64,000 bases of DNA from an uncultured Mollicutes bacterium (GTDB lineage: Bacteria > Bacillota_I > Bacilli_A > RFN20 > CAG-826): positions 75,173 to 139,172 of the forward strand of contig UQFY01000002.1 of NCBI GenBank assembly GCA_900540385.1. The letters run 5' to 3'. Positions 15,566-24,592 of the stretch are shown here, one piece after another; within the stretch, counting starts at the first letter, position 1, and each line of letters starts with the position of its first letter. The notes beneath the pieces were generated by a model. That model saw only the letters and a program-made list of their open reading frames with translations, was not told where the DNA came from and ran no database searches. Made by a program: the position numbers and the translations under genes.

Positions 15566-17887
15566 TTATTTTAGATAGACGATGGTGGCTCCTCCTCCAC
15601 CTTCATGTCCATCCGCTCCTTCATAATGGTCAACGAAATCCTTGTGGTTATCGCAATAATTACGGGTCATTTTGCGTAAGATTCCACTTCCCCAGCCATG
15701 GATAACACGAACACGTTTGTAATGTTTTAATAAGCAATCATCGAGATATTTCGCAAGATTTCTTTCGGCTTCTTCATAACGTTGACCAATGAGATTAATT
15801 TCAAGAGGAACACTTTTTTGAAATGGAAGGTTGTCTAAAGGAATGGTCGAAACAACTTCCTTTTTCTCCCTTTTTGGTTCTTCGACACGAATTGCTTTAT
15901 CTTTGGCAACATGGAAAAAAACGCCTTCTGGAGTGATGATATCCATCTTGTTTCCCTTGATGTTTTGTATTTTTCCAGTCACAAAAAGGGATGGAACGTT
16001 CACATAATCCCCTACTTTTAATTCCTCATTGTAGGTTTCTTCTTGGACGGTTTCTTGAAGATCGTCTAAATGTTTTTTGGCTTCAATGACTTCATGAAGT
16101 TTAACTTCTCCGCCGTTTTTCTCCAAGGCATGCATGATGTCATCGAGTTTTTCCTCATAGTCAGAAAGCATCTTCTTTTTCTTTAATTCGATGTCGCTAA
16201 GGAAATGTTCTTCTCTAAGACTAAGAGCCTTTTCTTTCGATTTTACGGCTTCTTTTTCTTTTTCGAGTTGCGCTTCTTTCTTTAAAAGTTCTGTTTTTAA
16301 ATCTTCCGTTTGTTTCGTTACTGCGGAAAGACGTTTAATCGTTTCTGTTACCGATAAGTCTTCTTGAGAATCGATGTTTTTCTTTGCTTCTTCTAGAATC
16401 TCTTCTGAAAGGCCGAAACGTTTGGCGACAACCAAACCATAGGATTCACCAGGTAAGCCCATCTTTAAACGATAGGTTGGCAACAGTCTTTCTTCATCGA
16501 AAAGCATAGAGGCGTTTGTAACTTCTTTGTGGGATAAAGCGTATGTTTTTAGCCCTTCAAAGTGAGATGAAATCATCGTTAAAGCGTGTTTTCTAAGCAA
16601 GAATTTCATGATGGATAAAGCAATTGCTTCCCCTTCTTTTGGAGAGGTGCCAGTGCCCACTTCATCAAGAAGAACCAAGTCTTTTCCTTGCACGATTTGT
16701 AAGATTTCTCCGATATTTTTCATATGTCCAGAGAAAGTAGAAAGATTATCGCTTAATGATTGAGAATCGCCTATATCTACAAAAATGTGACGGAAAAAGG
16801 ATAAGGACGAACCTTCTTTAACAGGAATTGCTAGGGCACATTGATTCATCATCACTAAGATTCCTAGCGTTTTTAAAGCAACCGTTTTACCACCGGCGTT
16901 TGGGCCAGAAATGATAACCAAGGAAGATTTATCACTAAGATGAAAATCATTAGGGACCACCTTATTTTTATCAATTAACGGATGCCTTGCGCCATATAAA
17001 TCAATAAGAGGGGTCTTGCTATAAGTTGGAATATGGCAATCGTTTTCTTCGGCAAGTTTGGCTTTTGCGGACAAGAAATCCAAATAGCCAATCATCTCGT
17101 TATTTTCTAGAATGGCCTCGCTAGAACCCGCCACTTCTGAGGAGAGCTCAAGTAAAAGACGATGAATTTCCTCTCTTTCGTCATTTTGGAGTTCCATCAT
17201 CTTATTGTTCATTTCAACAAGAAGTTCAGGCTCGATAAAAGTCGTTTCTCCTGTGTTGGAAACATCTTGAATGATGCCTTTTACCTTGTTTTTATAAGAA
17301 TTTTTGACAGGTAAAACATAATGCCCGTTCTTCAAAGTAAGGCTGTCATTACTTAAAAAAGAACGATTTTCGTCAAGAACATAGCCAAGTTTCTTTTTCA
17401 TCGTGCTTTCTAAACGACGAATGGCTTGGCGAATGGATTTTAATTTTGGTGAAGCGTTATCAAAAATCGTAAGGTCTGGGGCAATGATTTTATGAATATC
17501 CACTTCAAGGAAATGTAAATGAGGGAAGTTTTCAACATATTCTAAAAGCAAAGGAGAGTCTGTTACTTTTTTGAAGAAAGATAAGATAGATTCGGTGTTT
17601 TTTACATCGTTTGCAACTCTTTCTAACTCTTCAACATTCAAACATCCGCCTTTTTTTGCCAAGGAAACAGGATCTTTTAAATCGCTAGAAACATCAATGG
17701 GGAGATTCCCATAACGGGCAACGAGATTTCTCGTCTCCTCCAAGAAATGAAGTTCTCTTTGCAAAAGATTCTCATCCGGAATCACGCTAAGAGATGCCGC
17801 TTTTTCTTTACCAATGTCGGTTTTTGCTAGCTTTTTAAGGGTTTGTCTTATTTTTTCAAATTCAAATTTTTCGTATACGTCTTGCAT
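15566..17887 (-). CDS. mutS2: Endonuclease MutS2
   Basis: MutS2 is an ATPase that suppresses recombination and, in Bacillus, rescues collided ribosomes (RqcU). The 773-residue protein has a MutS core with Walker A GPNAGGKTVALK (near 330), Walker B LVLLDEVGTG, a long coiled coil (about 510-630) and a C-terminal Smr nuclease domain (RVIHGWGSGILRK). The start is the ATG at 17887, where an extended -10 box ends 7 nt upstream and no ribosome site is visible. uvrC follows in the same transcript. Confidence 0.96.
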   Translation of the reverse strand: MQDVYEKFEFEKIRQTLKKLAKTDIGKEKAASLSVIPDENLLQRELHFLEETRNLVARYGNLPIDVSSDLKDPVSLAKKGGCLNVEELERVANDVKNTESILSFFKKVTDSPLLLEYVENFPHLHFLEVDIHKIIAPDLTIFDNASPKLKSIRQAIRRLESTMKKKLGYVLDENRSFLSNDSLTLKNGHYVLPVKNSYKNKVKGIIQDVSNTGETTFIEPELLVEMNNKMMELQNDEREEIHRLLLELSSEVAGSSEAILENNEMIGYLDFLSAKAKLAEENDCHIPTYSKTPLIDLYGARHPLIDKNKVVPNDFHLSDKSSLVIISGPNAGGKTVALKTLGILVMMNQCALAIPVKEGSSLSFFRHIFVDIGDSQSLSDNLSTFSGHMKNIGEILQIVQGKDLVLLDEVGTGTSPKEGEAIALSIMKFLLRKHALTMISSHFEGLKTYALSHKEVTNASMLFDEERLLPTYRLKMGLPGESYGLVVAKRFGLSEEILEEAKKNIDSQEDLSVTETIKRLSAVTKQTEDLKTELLKKEAQLEKEKEAVKSKEKALSLREEHFLSDIELKKKKMLSDYEEKLDDIMHALEKNGGEVKLHEVIEAKKHLDDLQETVQEETYNEELKVGDYVNVPSLFVTGKIQNIKGNKMDIITPEGVFFHVAKDKAIRVEEPKREKKEVVSTIPLDNLPFQKSVPLEINLIGQRYEEAERNLAKYLDDCLLKHYKRVRVIHGWGSGILRKMTRNYCDNHKDFVDHYEGADGHEGGGGATIVYLK

Positions 17888-17894
17888 AGCAAGA

Positions 17895-17903
17895 ATTATA
17901 TCA
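17895..17903 (-). promoter_or_regulatory. Extended -10 promoter of mutS2, predicted leaderless
   Basis: Minus-strand TGATATAAT (TATAAT at 17895-17900), then TCTTGCT and the ATG. Confidence 0.65.
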
Positions 17904-17933
17904 TTTTCTTTCGTGTCTAAAAAATGTCAGGAA

Positions 17934-17942
17934 TGTTAAAAT
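17934..17942 (+). promoter_or_regulatory. Extended -10 promoter of rnhC, predicted leaderless
   Basis: TGTTAAAAT (TAAAAT at 17937-17942) is followed by ACTCGT and the ATG at 17949. It is divergent from the mutS2 promoter, with about 33 bp between the two extended -10 boxes. Confidence 0.65.
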
Positions 17943-17948
17943 ACTCGT

Positions 17949-18848
17949 ATGAATTCAAACGGAAGTAATACCATTTCCTTAACCATTTCTTCAAACGAAG
18001 AAAAAGAGATCCGCAAGGACTTCCTTTCTTACCAAACAGAAAACCCTAGCATGTATATCGCCTTTTTTGCTAAAAAGGAGGGCTTATCCGTTTCTATCTA
18101 TAAAGTAAACAAAAAAGGCAAGACCGTTGTTGTTTTTCAAGGCAATAATGCTCAAAAAGCAGCCCAAAAATATCAATCTTTAGAAAAGAGGGAACCCCTC
18201 TATCAAAATCATTATCCTCAAATCGGTAGCGATGAAGTCGGAACAGGCGATTTTTTCGGCCCCGTGTGTGTTTGCGCCGCTTACTTAGAAGAAAAAAACC
18301 TACCTCGCATCGAAGAATTAGGCATTACGGACTCCAAGAAGATGAACGATGAGTACATTCTCAAAATCGGTCTAACTTTGATTCAAGAGTTTGAGTATTC
18401 CCAATTATCCTTGCCCAATTCCCGTTTTAATGAGATACATGGGCAAATCAATATGAACGCCATCAAAGCCAAAATGCATAACCGTTGTTTGTTAAATCTC
18501 TATGAGAAGCATCCATCAAGTTTTATCTATCAAGACCAATTTGCTGAACCTTCCTTGTATTTTTCTTACCTAAAAAACGAAGAAAAAGTTGTAAAAAACA
18601 TTATTTTCCACACCAAAGGAGAAAGCTTATTCCCTGCGGTTGCTTTAGGTAGTGTTATTGCTCGTTATTCTTTTTTAAGAAAAATAGAATGTATGAATGA
18701 GAAATACGGTCTTTCTTTTCCTTTGGGAGCAGGCAAAGACGTTGACTCTTTTATTCCTTATTTTGTCGATAAATTCGGAGAAAAAGAGCTTGGCAATGTA
18801 GCCAAGCTCTCATGGGCGAATTATAAGAAATGGAAAGAAACTCATTGA
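17949..18848 (+). CDS. rnhC: Ribonuclease HIII
   Basis: RNase HIII cuts RNA in RNA-DNA hybrids and removes primers and R-loops. At 299 residues it has the HIII-type N-terminal substrate-binding domain (about 1-90). The catalytic domain begins with GSDEVGTGDFFGPV, which carries the first acidic residues, and continues with DSKKMND and a late GAGKDVDSFI. The start at 17949 has no ribosome site. The last 7 bp overlap the convergent rluD. Confidence 0.95.
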   Translation: MNSNGSNTISLTISSNEEKEIRKDFLSYQTENPSMYIAFFAKKEGLSVSIYKVNKKGKTVVVFQGNNAQKAAQKYQSLEKREPLYQNHYPQIGSDEVGTGDFFGPVCVCAAYLEEKNLPRIEELGITDSKKMNDEYILKIGLTLIQEFEYSQLSLPNSRFNEIHGQINMNAIKAKMHNRCLLNLYEKHPSSFIYQDQFAEPSLYFSYLKNEEKVVKNIIFHTKGESLFPAVALGSVIARYSFLRKIECMNEKYGLSFPLGAGKDVDSFIPYFVDKFGEKELGNVAKLSWANYKKWKETH

Positions 18849-19756
18849 ATTTCATGAAGTCTATCTAAGACTTCCTGGAATTCTTTAGGTAAAGGAGCCT
18901 TAAAAGTCACGAGTTCTTTTGTTCTAGGGTGACGGAAGGTTAATTGATAAGCGTGAAGGAGCTGTCCTTTATCGTAAAGTACGCAATTACCTCTTCCATA
19001 GAGAGGGTCGCCAATCACAGGATGATGAATATAATCCATGTGCACACGAATTTGATGGGTACGTCCGGTAAGAAGACGACAAGATATCAAAGAACAATTC
19101 TCATGATAACGTTTTAAGACATGGAAAAAGGTTACAGCCTCTTTTCCTTTTTGAACATTCACCGCGAACTTGATTGGACTTTTTGGATCACGCCCTAACG
19201 GAGCGTCAATCTTTCCATCATTTTCGTCAATGATACCATTCACAAGAGCAATATATTCTCTATGCATGGAATGGTCAGAAAGTTGACTTTTTAAATAAAG
19301 CTCTGCCTCATCGTTTTTAGCAATCGCTAATAACCCAGAGGTGTCTTTATCAATTCTATGGACCAAGCCAGGACGAATGGAATTGCCTTGATTAGGAAGA
19401 TTCTCCTCATGAAAAACGAGAGCGTTAGCGAGTGTTCCTTCTTCGTGACCGTTGCCTGGATGAACAACCAAACCGGCTGGTTTATTCACGACCAGGATAT
19501 CCTCATCTTCATATATGATATCCAAAGGAATATTTTCACCCTTCAACTCTAGTGGTTTATTAGTATATTTTTTATAAGTTATAACATCGGCAAGTCTTAA
19601 GATGTAATGCGACTTTTCTTGCTTATCATTCACAAAGACCTGTTTTTCTTTGATTAAAGTTTGAACCTTACTTCTAGAGGGCGCAATCCCCTGTTCAAAA
19701 AGGAACTCATCTAAGCGTCTTCCGACATCATTTTCACTTACTAAAATCTTATCCAT
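18842..19756 (-). CDS. rluD: RluD-type pseudouridine synthase
   Basis: This 304-residue rRNA pseudouridine synthase has an N-terminal S4 RNA-binding domain (RRLDEFLFEQGIAPSRSKVQ) and the catalytic motif HRIDKDTSGLLAIAK with its Asp, followed by GRTHQIRVHM. A reading from 19813 is possible, but the ATG at 19756 has AGAGGT upstream and matches the usual family start. It is the last gene of ileS-lspA-rluD. The exact rRNA target cannot be decided from sequence, because RluD and YlyB types look alike. Confidence 0.93.
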   Translation of the reverse strand: MDKILVSENDVGRRLDEFLFEQGIAPSRSKVQTLIKEKQVFVNDKQEKSHYILRLADVITYKKYTNKPLELKGENIPLDIIYEDEDILVVNKPAGLVVHPGNGHEEGTLANALVFHEENLPNQGNSIRPGLVHRIDKDTSGLLAIAKNDEAELYLKSQLSDHSMHREYIALVNGIIDENDGKIDAPLGRDPKSPIKFAVNVQKGKEAVTFFHVLKRYHENCSLISCRLLTGRTHQIRVHMDYIHHPVIGDPLYGRGNCVLYDKGQLLHAYQLTFRHPRTKELVTFKAPLPKEFQEVLDRLHEIQ

Positions 19757-19763
19757 AAAACCT

Positions 19764-20384
19764 CTATTTTTTCTGCACTGCTTCTTTAATTGAACGAACG
19801 ATGATGAGGACAATTAACATAATCATTGCGACCACTAAAGCAGCGTCCGCGACATTGAATATAGCAAAGGAATTGTTATTAAACCCAAAGATGTAGAACT
19901 GGAAGAAGTCCACTACACCCGAGAAACCTGTGACACCTTCCCAATAGAATGTTCGATCAATGGCATTCCCGAGAGCACCACCCAACGCAAGCATTAAAAT
20001 GCAGTCAATCAAATGGTCATTTTTATTAAGGTTTTTATACCAATAATAGATAATTCCAGCTGAAGCTAGCCAAGAAACGACGATAAAGACATATCTCATC
20101 CAGGTGACCTCGCTCCCCATTCCGAAGGATGAACCTTTATTAAAGGAAAGAGTGAGATAGAAGAAATGAGGAATTACTTCGATGGAATTCGTGCTTATAT
20201 GGGGGTTTTCCTTGACGTTAGGGTTTGCCCTAAAGAAATTCACAACCCCCCACTTACTCGCTAAATCCACCACTATCACAAGGGCGGCAATCCAAAGAAA
20301 AGAAAGAAGGAAGCTCCTCCAAGTCCAGACGAACTTCTTTTCTTTCTTGATAGTTTCTTCTTTTGCCACGTTCTTTTCTTCCAT
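19764..20384 (-). CDS. lspA: Lipoprotein signal peptidase
   Basis: This membrane aspartyl protease removes lipoprotein signal peptides. The 206-residue protein has a charged N-terminal extension of about 23 residues, then four membrane segments. The catalytic Asp residues are D143 (GNAIDR) and D180 (FNVADAAL), and NKGSSFGM is the conserved NxG motif region. The start at 20384 shares one base with the ileS stop codon (TAATG) and has AGGAGAAG inside ileS. The family usually has 150-165 residues; the excess is in the N-terminus and in a longer second loop. Confidence 0.95.
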   Translation of the reverse strand: MEEKNVAKEETIKKEKKFVWTWRSFLLSFLWIAALVIVVDLASKWGVVNFFRANPNVKENPHISTNSIEVIPHFFYLTLSFNKGSSFGMGSEVTWMRYVFIVVSWLASAGIIYYWYKNLNKNDHLIDCILMLALGGALGNAIDRTFYWEGVTGFSGVVDFFQFYIFGFNNNSFAIFNVADAALVVAMIMLIVLIIVRSIKEAVQKK

Positions 20385-23119
20385 TATTCTTCTCCTAAAG
20401 CGGCAAGGCAACGTGAGCAAAGCACAGAACCGTTTTCACGCATGACAGCGTCTTTTTTATGGTTTCTGCATCTTTCGCACACAGGGTCATCATCTTTTTC
20501 GATCACAGCCTTCGTTTCGCCTTCAGTGATATTTGCTTCAGAAACACCGAATAAACGCGCAATTTCGTTATCATCAAGTTTCTTTAAAACATTGAAGAGA
20601 GTTTCGTTATTAGTAAAGACTTCCGCTTTCGCTTCGGTTGAAGAACCGATGACTCCAGAAGCACGTTTTTCTTCCAAAGCTTTCAAAACAATTGACCTTA
20701 AAGCGATGAAATCATCGTATTCTTTTAAGGTTTCCTCGCTATATTCATGGCTTTCTTTTGGCATGTCCTCTAATTGAGGAGATGCTTTCTTAACGCCAGG
20801 AATAAAGGAATAGACTTCATCCATGGTGAAGGAAAGTATTGGGTTAAAGAGCAAGCACATTTCAAAGCTGAGTTTATAAAGAACGTATTGCACAGCTTTT
20901 CTTCTTGTAGAAAGAGCATCTTCGCAATAAAGAATGTCTTTTGCATAGTCTAAGTAGAAATTTGATAATTCAACCAAGAAGTTGGTTAAAGACATCGTTA
21001 CGGAAGCGAAGGAGAAATTGTCATAATCTCTAAGCGTTTTATTCTTTACGGCCTCAAATTTCGCTAAAACCCACTTATCAGCTGGATATAGTTCTGGTTC
21101 CTCTTTTGGCTGGATATATGGTCTATCTTCACCATCTTGGAGGTTTCCAAGCATGAACTTGAAGGTGTTTCTGATCTTACGGTATTGTTCGGATACGCTT
21201 TGAATGATGCTTTCGGAAATACGGACATCAGCGACATAGTTGACGCTTGCTGCCCATAAACGGAGGATATCCGCGCCAAATTGGTTTGCAACCTTGCTAG
21301 GATCAATGCCATTTCCCGCGGATTTAGACATCTTGTTCCAGTTTTCATCCATAACCCAACCATGAGTTAAAGTCTCTTTATAAGGGGCACAGCCATTATA
21401 AGCAACGCTAAGAATCAAAGAAGAGTTAAACCATCCACGATATTGGTCATTTCCTTCCAAATAGAGATCAGCAGGGAATTTTAATCCTCTTTCTTGAACG
21501 GTTCCTGCCCAGGAAGTTCCCGAATCAAACCAAACATCCATGATGTCGGTTTCCTTACGGAAATTGCCATTTGGTGAGGCTTTAGAGGTATATCCTTCAG
21601 GAAGAAGCTCTTTTGCACTGTATTTCCACCAGGCATTAGAGCCTTCTTTTGCGATTAAATCGTGAATATGAGCAAAGACTTCTTTCTCAATGATTGGAGA
21701 GCCATCTTCGTTATAGATAATCGGAATTGGAACACCCCAGGCTCTTTGTCTTGAAATGCACCAATCGCCACGGTCTTTAATCATGTTGACCATCTTTTCT
21801 TCGCCCCAAGCAGGATTCCATTTCACTTCACGGACCGCATCGATCAATTCTTGACGGATGGATTCGATGGAGAAGAACCATTGTGGGGTAACACGGAAGA
21901 TAATCGGTTTATGGGTGCGCCAATCATGTGGGTAAGAGTGAATGATGTCCACTTCTTTGAGCATATGGCCATTTTCTTTCAATAAATCACAGACTTTATC
22001 GTTTGCATCCTGATAGAAAAGTCCATCGCATGGATCTCCTTCTCCAAGATGCATAATGCCCTTGTCATCGACTTGTTTTAAAGGGCCGATGCCATATTTT
22101 GCACAAGCATTAAAGTCATCCACGCCAAAATCCGGAGCGGTATGAACGCATCCTGTACCATCGCTATCCGTGACAAAGGAAGCAACGATAATCAAGGATG
22201 TACGGTCCTTATACAATGGGTGACGAACGGTAGCGTATTCCAATTCTTGCCCTTTGAAAGATTTGATTAAATCGCATTTTTCAAAGCCTAGTTCTTCTTT
22301 GATTTTTCCTTCAAGGCTTCTTAAGAAGACGAATTGTCCTTTTTCGGTTTGGAATAAGCCATATTCAAAACGAGGGTTCAAAGTGATGGCTTGATCTCCA
22401 GGAATTGTCCATGGAGTGGTTGTCCAAGCAATGATTTTTGCATCATTTGGTACAACGCCTTTTCCATCGATGAAATCAAAATAAATATAAAGCGTTCTTG
22501 CTGGAACATCAGCGTATTCGACTTCCGCTTCAGCTAAAGCGGATTCGCTCGATGGCGACCAATAAACCGGCTTCAATCCTTTATAAATGAGTCCTTTTAA
22601 AGCCATTTTGGCGAAAACATCAATTTGATGCGCTTCGTATTCTGGTAAAAGGGTAAGGTATGGATGATCATAGTCGCCTAAACAGCCTAAACGTCTAATT
22701 TGTCCTTTTTGATGCTCGACTTGTTTTAAAGCGTATTCTTTACAAAGGTTTCTAAAATCAACAACTGGCGTAGTTTTACGGTTTACTCCACTTTTTGTGA
22801 CCTTTACTTCAATTGGAAGACCATGGGTATCCCAGCCGAAAATGAAAGGGGTTTTGTATCCTTCCATATTTTTGAAACGGATGATGAAATCCTTCAAAAG
22901 ACGGTTAAGCATATGGCCGCAATGGATGTCGCCATTGGCATATGGAGGGCCATCATGAAGAAGATATTCATCGCAGCCATCGCGGTTTTCATTCATTTTT
23001 TCGTAAAGATGCATATCTTCCCAATGGCTAAGCATCTTTGGTTCCTTGTTAATGAGGTTGGCTCTCATTTCGAAGCCAGTACGTGGCATTAACAGGGTCT
23101 TTTTCATTTCATTTCCCAT
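20384..23119 (-). CDS. ileS: Isoleucyl-tRNA synthetase
   Basis: This enzyme charges tRNA-Ile. The 911-residue protein has HIGH-type PYANGDIHCGHML (near 64), an editing domain, KMSKS-type WNKMSKSAGNG (near 600) and a C-terminal zinc finger (VCERCRN...VLCSRC). The ATG at 23119 was chosen because AAGGAG precedes it; an in-frame upstream codon at 23137 would lie inside the T-box terminator region. It is led by an Ile T-box and followed by lspA and rluD. Confidence 0.97.
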   Translation of the reverse strand: MGNEMKKTLLMPRTGFEMRANLINKEPKMLSHWEDMHLYEKMNENRDGCDEYLLHDGPPYANGDIHCGHMLNRLLKDFIIRFKNMEGYKTPFIFGWDTHGLPIEVKVTKSGVNRKTTPVVDFRNLCKEYALKQVEHQKGQIRRLGCLGDYDHPYLTLLPEYEAHQIDVFAKMALKGLIYKGLKPVYWSPSSESALAEAEVEYADVPARTLYIYFDFIDGKGVVPNDAKIIAWTTTPWTIPGDQAITLNPRFEYGLFQTEKGQFVFLRSLEGKIKEELGFEKCDLIKSFKGQELEYATVRHPLYKDRTSLIIVASFVTDSDGTGCVHTAPDFGVDDFNACAKYGIGPLKQVDDKGIMHLGEGDPCDGLFYQDANDKVCDLLKENGHMLKEVDIIHSYPHDWRTHKPIIFRVTPQWFFSIESIRQELIDAVREVKWNPAWGEEKMVNMIKDRGDWCISRQRAWGVPIPIIYNEDGSPIIEKEVFAHIHDLIAKEGSNAWWKYSAKELLPEGYTSKASPNGNFRKETDIMDVWFDSGTSWAGTVQERGLKFPADLYLEGNDQYRGWFNSSLILSVAYNGCAPYKETLTHGWVMDENWNKMSKSAGNGIDPSKVANQFGADILRLWAASVNYVADVRISESIIQSVSEQYRKIRNTFKFMLGNLQDGEDRPYIQPKEEPELYPADKWVLAKFEAVKNKTLRDYDNFSFASVTMSLTNFLVELSNFYLDYAKDILYCEDALSTRRKAVQYVLYKLSFEMCLLFNPILSFTMDEVYSFIPGVKKASPQLEDMPKESHEYSEETLKEYDDFIALRSIVLKALEEKRASGVIGSSTEAKAEVFTNNETLFNVLKKLDDNEIARLFGVSEANITEGETKAVIEKDDDPVCERCRNHKKDAVMRENGSVLCSRCLAALGEE

Positions 23120-23135
23120 TTTTTCTCCTTTGGGC

Positions 23136-23345
23136 AAAAAGAAAACGCCCCCTAAGGGCGCTATTTGCGCGGTACCACCTTAGTTCGGATATACATCCGC
23201 TCTCGAGACACTTGTAACGTAAGTTTTGCGTCTTCCTTACATCTCTTCAGGAAGAAGGCTACCATAGTGATGGATGTTTAGCTTGCCCCGTTCTCATCCA
23301 AGGGGCTCTCTGTCATTTGCCGTGATCGCTCTATGATCTTCGCCG
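23136..23345 (-). promoter_or_regulatory. T-box leader of ileS (Ile specifier)
   Basis: On the minus strand there is AGAGAGCCCC...GATGAGAACGGGGC (Stem I), a candidate specifier ATC (Ile) at 23273-23275, the T-box core AGGTGGTACCGCGC (23167-23180), and a terminator GCGCCC-TTAG-GGGGCG with TTTTCTTTTT (about 23136-23162). Confidence 0.94.
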
Positions 23346-23350
23346 AGACA

Positions 23351-23379
23351 AATATAGTTGATTCCCCTTCTCTTTTCAA
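23351..23379 (-). promoter_or_regulatory. Promoter of the ileS T-box transcript
   Basis: On the minus strand TTGAAA (23374-23379), a 17-nt spacer and TATATT (23351-23356). Confidence 0.8.
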
Positions 23380-23386
23380 CAAAATT

Positions 23387-23411
23387 GAAAAAAGCCTTCT
23401 ATAAAGAAGGC
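23387..23411 (-). terminator. Terminator of ftsZ
   Basis: Minus-strand GCCTTC-TTTATA-GAAGGC followed by TTTTTTC, ending the division cluster just before the ileS promoter. Confidence 0.9.
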
Positions 23412-23432
23412 CGAAAAATGATTTTTTTCTAT

Positions 23433-24578
23433 TTATTCGTGATCGAAATGAGGACGTAAGGTATCACTCAAATCAATATCAGGACCATATTCGTTAGAAG
23501 AATCTGTTTTTGAAGAATCTGGAACGGTGCTTTCCATATTCGAAAGAGGGTTGATAATTGGTCCATCATCTGGAGCTGAAATAAAGTCACGATCCCCATC
23601 AAAATCCGAAGCAATGACGCTCACGACGAGAGAATCTTCGAGATTTGGGTTAATGGAAACGCCGAATTTCATATCCGTGATGCCACCCGCTTCCTCAACG
23701 ATTTTCATCGCACATTTCTGTGCTTCATACATTGTAACTTGTGGTCCACAAGTAACGGCGCAAATAGCACGCTTAGCGCCTTGAACCTTTGCTTCCAAAA
23801 GTGGAGAGTTAATCGCATTTAAAGCGGCTTCTTCCGCTTTGTTCGGGCCTTTTCCCATGCCAAAGCCAATCAAAGCGACACCCGAATCCTTTAAGGTGGA
23901 CTTCACGTCAGCGAAATCAAGATTCATCATCGCTGGGACCAAAATAAGGTCAGCAACCGTTTTCACCGATTGAGCCAAAATGTGATCCGATTCTTGGAAG
24001 GCTTGATCGATTGGAGCTCCACCAGATGAAGTAAGAAGCTTATCATTCGAAACAATAATGATGGAATCGACGACATTTTTAAGGTTTGTTAAACCTTGAA
24101 TGGCGTTTTCTGTACGCTGTTTTCCTTCAAAGGTGAAAGGTCTTGTGACGATAGCGACAGTTAAGGCACCAGAATCTTTCGCGATTTTAGCAACTACCGG
24201 AGCAGCACCCGTGCCAGTTCCTTTTCCCATGCCGGCAGCAATAAAGACCATATCCGCTCCAGCAACCACTTTTTTAATGGTTTCTATGGATTGCTCTGCG
24301 GCCATTTTTCCTACCGATGGATCTCCTCCAGCGCCAAGGCCTTTGGTGGTTTGTTTGCCTAAAATAACACGATTTGGCGCTTTAGATGAAGCCAAAGCTT
24401 GTCTATCGGTGTTCATGACATAGAAATCTACGTTTTGAATATTGTCATCAATCATACGATTGACGGCGTTATTTCCTGCTCCACCAATGCCAATGACGAC
24501 AATTTTAGCAACAGGCTCAAAACTATCTAAATCATCACTATTGATGTCATTATCGAAATTATCTAATTCCTCATCCAT
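23433..24578 (-). CDS. ftsZ: Cell division protein FtsZ
   Basis: This GTPase polymerises into the division ring. The 381-residue protein has the GTP-binding GIGGAGNNAVNRM (near 30-42), the tubulin signature region AAGMGKGTGTGAAP (residues 115-127), and the T7 loop NLDFADV (219-225). Two things are odd. Residue 119 is Lys where the signature normally has Gly, and the extreme C-terminus (DLSDTLRPHFDHE) lacks a standard IPxFLR-type partner-binding peptide. The start at 24578 has GAGGAGA upstream. It follows ftsA by 14 nt. Confidence 0.96.
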   Translation of the reverse strand: MDEELDNFDNDINSDDLDSFEPVAKIVVIGIGGAGNNAVNRMIDDNIQNVDFYVMNTDRQALASSKAPNRVILGKQTTKGLGAGGDPSVGKMAAEQSIETIKKVVAGADMVFIAAGMGKGTGTGAAPVVAKIAKDSGALTVAIVTRPFTFEGKQRTENAIQGLTNLKNVVDSIIIVSNDKLLTSSGGAPIDQAFQESDHILAQSVKTVADLILVPAMMNLDFADVKSTLKDSGVALIGFGMGKGPNKAEEAALNAINSPLLEAKVQGAKRAICAVTCGPQVTMYEAQKCAMKIVEEAGGITDMKFGVSINPNLEDSLVVSVIASDFDGDRDFISAPDDGPIINPLSNMESTVPDSSKTDSSNEYGPDIDLSDTLRPHFDHE

Positions 24579-24592
24579 AATGGTCTCCTCTT

